Source: Syntrophaceae bacterium UBA1163
Lineage (GTDB): Bacteria > Desulfobacterota > BSN033 > UBA1163
Assembly: GCA_002311635.1 (NCBI GenBank)
Contig: DBZJ01000140.1
Location: 1-12,157 of the forward strand
Direction: 5' to 3'
DNA length: 12,157 nucleotides
Position numbers and translations under genes: made by a program. The notes beneath the pieces were generated by a model. The model was not told where the DNA came from. It saw only the letters and a program-made list of their open reading frames with translations, and ran no database searches. Positions within the stretch are counted from its first letter, which is position 1. Every line of letters begins with the position of its first letter. This document shows positions 1 through 6,600 of this stretch, piece after piece.

Positions 1-19
1 CAGCGACGTCATCGAATAA
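1..19 (+). CDS. tuf: probable C-terminal end of elongation factor Tu (partial)
   Basis: Only the last five codons and a TAA stop (17-19) are visible, reading S-D-V-I-E. A short acidic ending of this kind (…V-I-E or …I-I-E) is common at the C-terminus of EF-Tu, and tuf is the usual gene before rpmG, tRNA-Trp and secE-nusG in many bacteria. The assignment therefore rests mainly on gene order. Too little sequence is present to exclude another gene. Confidence 0.5.
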
Positions 20-53
20 AGGAGAGGGGATACTTCCTGATTAGGAGTATTTG

Positions 54-203
54 ATGAGAAATATTTTAACGTTATCCTGTACAGAATGTAAGCGGAGGAA
101 TTATTCTACGACCAAGAATAAGCGCACCACTCCGGATAAGCTGGAGTTCAAGAAATATTGCCGGTTCTGTCGTAAACATACCGCTCATCGAGAGACAAAA
201 TGA
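54..203 (+). CDS. rpmG: 50S ribosomal protein L33, zinc-ribbon type
   Basis: This 49-residue protein of the large ribosomal subunit begins M-R-N-I-L-T-L-S-C. It carries two CxxC pairs, C9/C12 and C36/C39, the zinc-binding (C+) form of L33. The middle [16 protein letters not shown] is characteristic of the family, and the length is normal. ATG at 54 is preceded by AGGAG at 43-47 with a 6-base spacer. It lies 34 bases after the probable tuf stop and 47 bases before tRNA-Trp, the usual arrangement upstream of secE-nusG. It was identified by reading the frame directly, because it is a small gene that is easily missed. Confidence 0.95.
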   Translation: MRNILTLSCTECKRRNYSTTKNKRTTPDKLEFKKYCRFCRKHTAHRETK

Positions 204-250
204 CCGTAGAAAGTGCAGATTGTACCTTCAGCTCTCCACGCACCGGATAC

Positions 251-327
251 AGGCCAGTAGCTCTAACGGATAGAGCACCGGACTCCAAATCCGGGTGATG
301 GGGGTTCAAATCCCTCCTGGCCTGCCA
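251..327 (+). tRNA. trnW: tRNA-Trp (anticodon CCA)
   Basis: A complete cloverleaf can be folded by hand. The 7-bp acceptor stem pairs 251-257 with 317-323, the D stem is GCTC/GAGC (260-263 and 273-276), and the anticodon stem pairs 278-282 with 290-294. The 7-base anticodon loop CTCCAAA (283-289) puts CCA at 285-287. The T stem is 300-304 with 312-316 (one G-T pair) and its loop is TTCAAAT. Discriminator G is at 324 and the terminal CCA (325-327) is encoded. tRNA-Trp between rpmG and secE is a recurrent bacterial arrangement, so it is probably processed from the same transcript. Confidence 0.97.
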
Positions 328-350
328 TATACCGCGATGAAGATATATGG
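325..350 (+). promoter_or_regulatory. hairpin directly after tRNA-Trp
   Basis: CCATATA (325-331) and TATATGG (344-350) form a 7-bp inverted repeat around a 12-base loop. The left arm begins with the CCA end of the tRNA. No T-run follows, so it does not look like an intrinsic terminator. It could mark the 3' trailer used in tRNA processing or be chance. An 8-base direct repeat CTGCCATA (322-329 and 352-359) overlaps the element. Confidence 0.3.
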
Positions 351-402
351 TCTGCCATAACTGGATGGTGGAAGGGTGAGGGCTGAGGGCGGAGAAAATA
401 AA

Positions 403-621
403 ATGGAATTTTCAGTTAAAGCGAAATTTGACGTCGCCATACAATTTTTGAGAGAGGTGAGGACGGAGCTCAAAAAGGTGACCTGGCCTTCGAGAAAGGA
501 TACCCTTTCCGGCACCCTCGTGGTTTTGGTGGCTGTTTTTATCATCGCCACCTTCTTGGGAATTGTTGATTCCGGGCTGTCAAGTCTTGTCAGGCAATTA
601 TTGAGGAGGGCAGTGAGTTAA
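403..621 (+). CDS. secE: preprotein translocase subunit SecE
   Basis: This is the small SecE subunit of the SecYEG translocon in the inner membrane, 72 residues with a single transmembrane segment, the short bacterial form. The cytoplasmic amphipathic part (about 10-33) contains the family signature [17 protein letters not shown]. It is followed by a hydrophobic stretch at about 36-57 and a short basic tail. ATG at 403 is preferred because GGAG lies at 391-394, 8 bases upstream. A GTG at 376 in the same frame would add nine residues (with glycines and charges) that are not typical of SecE. The gene is followed by nusG after 47 bases, the standard secE-nusG pair. Confidence 0.95.
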   Translation: MEFSVKAKFDVAIQFLREVRTELKKVTWPSRKDTLSGTLVVLVAVFIIATFLGIVDSGLSSLVRQLLRRAVS

Positions 622-647
622 AGAGGGACGTGGAACGGACTCCCTCT
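622..647 (+). promoter_or_regulatory. hairpin candidate between secE and nusG
   Basis: AGAGGGA (622-628) and TCCCTCT (641-647) form a perfect 7-bp inverted repeat with a 12-base loop, starting right after the secE stop. A pyrimidine-rich tract continues to 654. There is no T-run, so termination is unlikely. It could affect nusG translation or mRNA stability. Function is unknown. Confidence 0.35.
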
Positions 648-668
648 CTCCTCCAGACGGTAAACATT

Positions 669-1199
669 ATGGCGCAACAGTGGTATGTGGTCCACACCTA
701 TTCGGGTTTCGAAAACAGGGCCAGACAGAATTTAGAAGAACGGATTAAGAACCTCGGCAAGGGAGAGTTTTTCTCCCACATTTTAGTCCCCACGGAAACT
801 GTGGTGGAGCTGGTGAAGGGAAAGAGAAAGACCTCCCAGAGGAAGATTTTCCCCGGCTATATATTGGTGAAGATGGAGTTGAACGAGGAGACCTGGCATA
901 TCGTCAAGGACACGCCGAAAATCACGGGCTTTGCCGGCGATGGTACAAAACCCGTTCCCATCTCGGAAGGAGAGGTGGAAGAGATTCTGTCTCAAATGAA
1001 AGAAGGTGTCTCGAAGGCAAAACCCAAAGTTTCTTTGGGAGTCGGAGACAGCGTTCGGGTCATCGACGGGCCTTTCGTCAACTTTATCGGAACGATTGAA
1101 GAGGTCAAACCGGAGAAGAGGAAATTGAAAGTTTTAGTCTCTATCTTTGGAAGGGCAACTCCAGTAGAACTGGATTTTATACAAGTAGAAAAGAATTGA
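669..1199 (+). CDS. nusG: transcription termination/antitermination factor NusG
   Basis: NusG binds the RNA polymerase clamp, suppresses pausing, acts with Rho, and can link polymerase to ribosomal S10. At 176 residues it has the standard length. The N-terminal NGN domain opens [11 protein letters not shown] (5-15) and includes the motif F-P-G-Y-I-L-V (61-67). The KOW domain lies at about 124-176, with [11 protein letters not shown] and the ending [12 protein letters not shown] at 669 is chosen because it places the conserved W-Y-V-V-H at the N-terminus; a GTG at 630 would add 13 unrelated residues. The Shine-Dalgarno sequence before 669 is weak. It sits in the usual place between secE and rplK. 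Confidence 0.95.
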   Translation: MAQQWYVVHTYSGFENRARQNLEERIKNLGKGEFFSHILVPTETVVELVKGKRKTSQRKIFPGYILVKMELNEETWHIVKDTPKITGFAGDGTKPVPISEGEVEEILSQMKEGVSKAKPKVSLGVGDSVRVIDGPFVNFIGTIEEVKPEKRKLKVLVSIFGRATPVELDFIQVEKN

Positions 1200-1203
1200 C
1201 GGT

Positions 1204-1215
1204 CCTCATTCGAGG
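1204..1215 (+). promoter_or_regulatory. small hairpin covering the rplK ribosome binding site
   Basis: CCTC (1204-1207), loop ATTC and GAGG (1212-1215) form a short stem that can be extended by a T-G pair. The 3' arm is part of the purine-rich Shine-Dalgarno sequence of rplK (about 1212-1220). In E. coli, L1 represses the L11-L1 operon by binding mRNA near the rplK start, so a structure here is in the right place. I cannot show that it resembles the L1 site. Confidence 0.3.
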
Positions 1216-1223
1216 GGTGGATC

Positions 1224-1646
1224 ATGGCGAAAAAAGTGGCGGCAATGGTGAAGCTTCAGATTCAAGCAGGACAGGCGAACCCTTCCCCTCCGGTCGGACC
1301 GGCCCTGGGACAGCATGGGGTTAACATCATGGAGTTCTGTAAGGCCTTCAACGCTCGGACTCAGGGGCAGGAAGGGATGATCATCCCGGTGGTGATCACC
1401 ATTTATTCCGATCGATCCTTTAGCTTTGTGACCAAAACCCCGCCCGCTTCCGTTCTTTTGAAGAAGGCGGCAAAGATTGTGAAAGGCTCTGGGGAGCCCA
1501 ATCGCAACAAAGTGGGGAAAGTGACCGGAGACCAGATCCGGGAGATCGCACAAATCAAGTTCAAAGATCTCAACGCGGTGGACATGGAGGGTGCGATCCG
1601 TACGATCGAGGGGACGGCACGGAGCATGGGTTTGGAGATCGGCTAA
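1224..1646 (+). CDS. rplK: 50S ribosomal protein L11
   Basis: L11 is part of the GTPase-associated centre of the large subunit and binds 23S rRNA helices 43/44. The 140-residue protein has the normal length. Its N-terminal domain (about 1-70) carries the proline-rich [13 protein letters not shown] (20-32), the segment linked to thiostrepton and factor binding. The C-terminal RNA-binding domain (about 75-140) contains T-G-D-Q-I-R-E-I-A and ends G-T-A-R-S-M-G-L. It starts 24 bases after nusG with a GAGGGGTGG ribosome binding site, and rplA follows after only 9 bases. The two are presumably co-translated. Confidence 0.97.
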   Translation: MAKKVAAMVKLQIQAGQANPSPPVGPALGQHGVNIMEFCKAFNARTQGQEGMIIPVVITIYSDRSFSFVTKTPPASVLLKKAAKIVKGSGEPNRNKVGKVTGDQIREIAQIKFKDLNAVDMEGAIRTIEGTARSMGLEIG

Positions 1647-1655
1647 GAGAAGACT

Positions 1656-2363
1656 ATGGCAACGAGAGGGAAAAAATATTTAGAGGCAAGAGGCAAGGTG
1701 GATCGAAGCAAACGGTACGAACTGGAGGAGGGCGTCAAACTCCTTCTGGAGACGGTCTTCGCTAAATTCGATGAGGGAGTGGACCTCGCCATTCGTCTGG
1801 GGGTGGATCCTAAGAAATCAGATCAAATGGTCCGGGGAACCGTCGTCCTCCCTCACGGAACGGGCAAGAAGGTCCGGGTGTTGGTGTTTGCAAAAGGTCA
1901 GAAAGAAAAAGAGGCGCTCGATGCGGGTGCCGATTTCGTCGGAGGAGAAGACCTCGTCGAGAAAGTTTCAAAAGGATGGCTGGACTTTGACAAAGCGATT
2001 GCCACACCGGACATGATGGGATTGGTCAGCAAACTAGGGAAGATTTTAGGACCTCGTGGGTTGATGCCTAACCCCAAAGTAGGAACCGTCACCTTCGATT
2101 TGGAAAGAGCCGTCAAAGAGATCAAGGCGGGCAAAGTGGAGTTTAGGGTTGAAAAGGCTGGGGTGGTTCATGTCCCTGTTGGGAAGGTTTCTTTTGGGTA
2201 TGATCGCTTGTTGGAAAACGCCAAAACCCTCCTCGAGGTGATCCTCCGGGTAAAGCCGCCCACCAGCAAAGGGATCTATTTGCGGAGCATTGCCCTGTCC
2301 ACGACCATGGGGCCTGGAATCAAGATCGATCCACTTTATGTCAGAGGTGCTTTGAAGTCCTGA
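1656..2363 (+). CDS. rplA: 50S ribosomal protein L1
   Basis: L1 forms the mobile L1 stalk at the ribosomal E site and, in studied bacteria, represses its own L11-L1 mRNA. The 235-residue protein is full length. Domain I is built from the N-terminal part (about 1-68) and the C-terminal part (about 160-235, with [15 protein letters not shown]). Domain II (about 69-159) is inserted between them and contains G-A-D-F-V-G-G, G-W-L-D-F-D, A-T-P-D-M-M and the conserved [15 protein letters not shown] (132-146). Residues 75-156 (1878-2123) have a clear paralogous copy inside RpoB in this same window. The ATG lies 9 bases after rplK, with a modest AGAGAAG upstream. Confidence 0.97.
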   Translation: MATRGKKYLEARGKVDRSKRYELEEGVKLLLETVFAKFDEGVDLAIRLGVDPKKSDQMVRGTVVLPHGTGKKVRVLVFAKGQKEKEALDAGADFVGGEDLVEKVSKGWLDFDKAIATPDMMGLVSKLGKILGPRGLMPNPKVGTVTFDLERAVKEIKAGKVEFRVEKAGVVHVPVGKVSFGYDRLLENAKTLLEVILRVKPPTSKGIYLRSIALSTTMGPGIKIDPLYVRGALKS

Positions 2364-2383
2364 GAAAGGCGAAGGACTTCTTT

Positions 2384-2392
2384 GGAGGAGGT
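2384..2392 (+). promoter_or_regulatory. strong ribosome binding site that fixes the TTG start of rplJ
   Basis: GGAGGAGGT lies 8 bases before TTG at 2401. There is no in-frame ATG near the expected L10 N-terminus, so this strong site decides the start. Confidence 0.8.
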
Positions 2393-2400
2393 AAAAGTCA

Positions 2401-2949
2401 TTGAATCGGAAAGAGAAGGCACAGGTCATCTCAGATCTTGGTGAAAGGGTGAAGGAGTTTCAGGCCGTCGTCCTGACGAATTACCGAGGTCTTAATGTGG
2501 AACAATTGAGCCAGCTGAGACAAAAATTGAGGGAGGAGAAAATCTCCTATCACGTGGTCAAGAATACGTTGATGAAACTGGCTTCCAAAGGGACAGATTT
2601 GGAGAAATTGGATGGCTATTTTGAAGGACCGACGGCTATGGCAATCTCATACGGAGATCCGGTCCTTCTGGTAAAGATTCTATCCGAATTCACCAAAGCC
2701 CAGCCCTCTCTTGAGATTAAAGTCGGCCTTATCCAGGGGAAGGTGGCTTCTCCCGAAGAGGTTAAAGCTCTGGCGACGATGCCCCCGCGTGAGGTACTTT
2801 TTGGCCAGCTACTCGGGGGGATCCAGGGGACAGCCAGTCAGCTTGGAGCCGTTCTTTATAATGCCATCCGACAGGTGCTTGGAATCCTTCAGGCACGTGT
2901 GGATCAACTGGAGAAAGTGGAGAGTGGAAAGTCAATCAGTAATTTTTGA
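2401..2949 (+). CDS. rplJ: 50S ribosomal protein L10 (TTG start)
   Basis: L10 anchors L7/L12 dimers to the 23S rRNA stalk base and, with L12, autoregulates the L10 operon in studied bacteria. The 182-residue product begins M-N-R-K-E-K-A-Q-V-I, a typical L10 start, from a TTG codon supported by the strong site at 2384-2392. The globular N-terminal domain (about 1-130) includes V-V-L-T-N-Y-R-G-L (23-31) and the conserved V-V-K-N-T-L. The C-terminal helix (about 145-176) is the expected docking site for L12 N-terminal domains. The gap from rplA is 37 bases, short for an independent L10 leader with its own promoter. Confidence 0.95.
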   Translation: MNRKEKAQVISDLGERVKEFQAVVLTNYRGLNVEQLSQLRQKLREEKISYHVVKNTLMKLASKGTDLEKLDGYFEGPTAMAISYGDPVLLVKILSEFTKAQPSLEIKVGLIQGKVASPEEVKALATMPPREVLFGQLLGGIQGTASQLGAVLYNAIRQVLGILQARVDQLEKVESGKSISNF

Positions 2950-3003
2950 AACCGCATTCCACCTTCCGCCATCTAATAATTTTGAGATAGGAGGATTTTT
3001 CAA

Positions 3004-3393
3004 ATGTCAGATATCCAAAAAATTGCCGAGGAGATCAGTGGTTTAAGTTTGTTGGAGGCACGCGATTTGGTGAAGGCCTTGGAGGAAAAACTGGGAATCA
3101 AGGCTGCCGCGCCGATGGCGATGGCGGCGATGCCGGTTGGCGGCGCCGTAGCGGGAGGAGAGGCTGCGCCTGCTGAAGAGAAGACGGAATTTGACGTCGT
3201 CCTCACGGGTTTTGGCGATAAGAAGATCCAGGTGATCAAAGTCGTCAGAGAACTGACCGGACTGGGTTTGAAAGAAGCCAAGGATCTCGTCGAGGGTGTC
3301 CCCAAGCCGGTTAAAGAAGGGGTCTCAAAAGAAGATGCCGCAACGATGAAGAAAAAGCTTGAAGATGCCGGCGGCACGGTCGAAGTCAAGTAG
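3004..3393 (+). CDS. rplL: 50S ribosomal protein L7/L12
   Basis: L7/L12 is the multicopy acidic stalk protein that recruits and stimulates translation GTPases. The 129-residue protein shows the three expected parts. A helical dimerisation domain occupies about 1-32, an Ala/Gly/Met/Pro-rich flexible hinge about 33-59, and a compact C-terminal domain about 60-129 with [28 protein letters not shown] and the ending G-G-T-V-E-V-K. ATG at 3004 follows AGGAGG (2989-2994) by 9 bases. The gene is 54 bases downstream of rplJ. Confidence 0.98.
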   Translation: MSDIQKIAEEISGLSLLEARDLVKALEEKLGIKAAAPMAMAAMPVGGAVAGGEAAPAEEKTEFDVVLTGFGDKKIQVIKVVRELTGLGLKEAKDLVEGVPKPVKEGVSKEDAATMKKKLEDAGGTVEVK

Positions 3394-3432
3394 GAAACAT
3401 CAGACAGAAAGATACAGGCGCCCGGAGGTTGG

Positions 3433-3455
3433 ATTGTTGCCAAACCGGCAATAAT
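3433..3455 (+). promoter_or_regulatory. hairpin, candidate attenuator or processing site
   Basis: ATTGTTGCC (3433-3441) pairs with GGCAATAAT (3447-3455) through 9 bp, one of them G-T, around the 5-base loop AAACC. It is followed by AAGTTTCTTGT, a weak U-containing tract, so it could be an inefficient terminator or an RNase target 40 bases after rplL. Confidence 0.45.
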
Positions 3456-3500
3456 AAGTTTCTTGTACTAAGCGAAGCACCAGAATACGAATGAGCTCCA

Positions 3501-3516
3501 CCCAAAGATATTTGGG
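3501..3516 (+). promoter_or_regulatory. hairpin in the rplL-rpoB spacer
   Basis: CCCAAA and TTTGGG form a perfect 6-bp stem with the loop GATA. No T-run follows it directly. It is a possible secondary structure in the rpoB leader. Confidence 0.35.
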
Positions 3517-3681
3517 ATTGAAAGTTGGCATTCATTTGGAGTTTGTGATTTTAAACTGTGTTAGGTTCTCCGGCGGAGCCGGGGGCAAGGAATATCGTGG
3601 TCTCTTCCCGGGAGGACAAGACAAATGTCAGGTGATCGTCCGAGAGGGAGGAGACTTTCTGTTTAAGGGAGAGGAGTGACT

Positions 3682-6600
3682 ATGGCCAGCGTTGTCCCGG
3701 TCTATCGAAGGTATCGGAAGAACTTTTCAAAAATTAAGGAAGTCTTGGAAATCTCCAATCTGATCGACGTTCAGAAAAGATCCTACGAGCAGTTTCTACA
3801 AGCCAGTGGAGATCCGGACAAACGGGAACCCACTGGACTTCAGGCCGTCTTTAGAACCGTCTTTCCGATCAAGGATTTTTACGAAACCGCTTCTCTTGAA
3901 TTCGTCAACTATCGTCTCACCGAGCCGAAATATGACGTGGAAGAATGCCTGCTCAGAGGGATGACCTATGCGGCACCCGTTAAGGTGACGGTCCGTTTAG
4001 TGGTCTGGGATGTGAATGAAGAGACCAAGGCCAAGAGCATCAAAGCCGTAAAAGAGCAAGAAGTCTATTTTGGCGAAATCCCCCTGATGACCGAAAACGG
4101 AACGTTTATTGTGAACGGGACCGAAAGGGTGATTGTCAGCCAACTCCATCGCTCCCCCGGCGTCTTTTTCGATCAGGATCAGGTCAAACCCCACAGCGGC
4201 GGGAAGGTCTTCTACTATGGGCGGATTATCCCCTACCGGGGCTCTTGGATTGATTTCGAGTTTGATCAGAAAGATCTTCTCCATGTTCGGATCGACCGAC
4301 GTCGAAAGATTCCTGTCACCGTCCTCCTTCGAGCTCTCAAGTACACCGGACAGGAGCTTTTGGACTACTTCTATCATAAGGAAACGGTCCTGATTCGAAG
4401 AGGGAAGTTCCAAAAGGAGATTTCAGAAGAGGTGCTGGTGGGTCAAAAGGCGACCTCTGACATTTTGGACCCCAAAACCCACAAGATCATCCTCAAAAAA
4501 CATCGCCGCATTACGGAAGACGCTTTCAAGAAATTGGAATTGGCCAAGATCAACACCATTTCGGTAGAAGTCCAAGACCTGATCGGTCGATACCTGGCGA
4601 AGGATGTGGTCGACCCCGAAACAGGAGAAGTCGTTGCCGAATGTAATGACCAGGTGACCGAAAAGCTTCTCAACGAGATGAAAGAGAGAAAGATCGAATC
4701 CTTCGAGATCCTGTTCATCGATAACATCAATGTCAGCTCTTCGTTGCGAGATACGCTGGTGGCGGATAAGATTGGCCTGACCCGAGAGGAAAGGGAGAAG
4801 TTACCCGCTGTGGAGCCGGGTAAATCCCTTCGAGAGAAGGAGTCCGAGAGGGCCCTCCTGGACATCTACAAAAGACTTCGCCCCGGGGATCCTCCCACCA
4901 TTGAGACAGCCAGCGGCCTCTTCTACAATCTTTTCTTCAACCCCGAACGCTACGACCTCTCTAAAGTGGGAAGGATGAAGTTGAACCATAAACTCGGTCT
5001 CAAGGGGAATCCCCCTAAGGTGTTGGTTTTCACCGAGAGATTGAAGAAAGAGGCGTTAGCGGCCGGAGCGACCTATGCAGGGGGAAGAGAGCTGGTCGAT
5101 CGCATCTCGGAGGGATGGCTTGATTTTGACGAAGCGATTGCCACTCCGGAGATGGCTGAGGAGATTCAACGGATCGCCAAGATCCTTCATCCGATTGGAC
5201 TGATGCCTTCGCTGAAGGAGGGAACCATCACGGATGATGTCCGAGGAAGGATTCGAAAGATCTCGGAAGATGAGAAGACAACCTTGAGAAGGAGAGACAT
5301 TCTGGAGGTCGTCCAATACTTGATCAAACTCAAGGATGGTCAGGGTGCGGTCGACGATATTGACCACTTGGGAAACCGGCGGGTGAGGACCGTTGGGGAG
5401 CTCTTGGAAAACCAGTATCACATCGGGTTGGTGAGAATTGAAAGGGCGATCAAAGAGCGGATGAGCCTTCAAGACATAGAGACGTTGATGCCCCATGATC
5501 TCATCAACTCAAAACCCCTGTCGGCGGTGATCAAGGAGTTTTTCGGATCGAGTCAACTTTCCCAGTTTATGGATCAGACCAACCCACTGTCAGAGATCAC
5601 GCACAAGCGTCGCCTCTCTGCCCTGGGTCCCGGAGGGCTCACTCGGGAGAGGGCGGGATTCGAGGTCAGGGACGTCCATCCCACCCACTATGGGCGAATC
5701 TGTCCCATTGAAACCCCGGAGGGGCCGAACATCGGCCTGATCACTTCTCTCAGCACCTATGCCCGTGTCAATGATTATGGTTTTATTGAGACGCCTTATC
5801 GGGAAGTGATCAACGGAAAGGTCACGAATAACATCCGATATCTTTTTGCCCTGGATGAGGAAGAAGAGATCGACGGTCACAAACCCGCCATCGCTCAGGC
5901 CAATGCTCCCTTGGATAGAGAAGGGAGGTTTACCGTCCCGCTCATTTCGGCCCGAAGAGGGGGCGAATTTGTGATGGTGAGACCTGAGGAAATTCGGTAT
6001 ATGGATGTTTCTCCAAAACAGTTGGTAAGTGTGGCCACCTCTCTCGTTCCCTTCTTGGAGAACGATGATGCCAACCGTGCCCTGATGGGATCGAATATGC
6101 AACGCCAGGCCGTTCCCCTTCTCAAAACGGATGCCCCGCTGATTGGAACGGGGATGGAAGCCATTGTGGCCAGAGATTCCGGGGTGACAGTGGTGGCCAA
6201 GAGGAGCGGGGTCGTGGAAGATGTGGATGCTTCTCGAATCGTCATCCGTGCCGATGAGGACGGTCAGAAAGAGGATGATCCGGGAGTCGACATTTATACG
6301 TTAATCAAATACAAACGATCCAACCAGAACACCTGTATTAATCAGAGGCCGATTGTCCGTATCGGTGAGCGGGTCAAAAAGGGTGAGGTGATTGCCGACG
6401 GGCCTGCCACCCATATGGGAGAGCTGGCGCTAGGGAAGAATGTCCTGGTAGGGTTCATGCCCTGGGGAGGGTACAACTTTGAGGACTCCATCCTCATCAG
6501 TGAAAAGCTATTGAAAGAAGATACCTACACCTCGATCCATATCGAGGAATTGGAGTGTGTGGCTCGCGATACGAAACTGGGCAAAGAGGAGATCACCTGT

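Larger units (their letters stand above)
3394..3681 (+). other. 288-base rplL-rpoB spacer with hairpins
   Basis: This is the longest gene-free stretch in the window. It contains a 9-bp hairpin at 3433-3455, a 6-bp hairpin at 3501-3516 and a short GC stem at 3568-3578. In E. coli the equivalent spacer holds a partial terminator and an RNase III site that lower rpoBC expression relative to the ribosomal genes. The position and structures here allow a similar role, which is inference. I see no convincing sigma-70 promoter and no long T-run. The strong GGGAGAGGAG before rpoB lies at the end. Confidence 0.6.

Noticed and set aside
630..668. Upstream GTG start adding 13 residues to NusG
   Set aside because: The family begins close to W-Y-V-V-H, which ATG at 669 provides, and the extra residues are unrelated to NusG.
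3491..3679. 62-codon + strand open frame in the rplL-rpoB spacer
   Set aside because: Its ATG has no ribosome binding site, the product has no recognisable family or coherent composition, and the frame covers the hairpin-containing leader of rpoB. Most likely chance.
5020..5262. L1-like segment in rpoB as an assembly artefact (rplA reads misplaced)
   Set aside because: The copy differs from rplA at about half its amino acids, has a one-codon gap, stays in frame with RpoB on both sides, and is not identical over any long stretch. Misassembly would give near-identical sequence.
5548..5626. Rifampicin-resistance substitutions in RpoB
   Set aside because: Residues equivalent to E. coli Q513, D516, H526, R529 and S531 are all the sensitive type. 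T633 in place of E. coli N518 is a natural variant I would not interpret as resistance.
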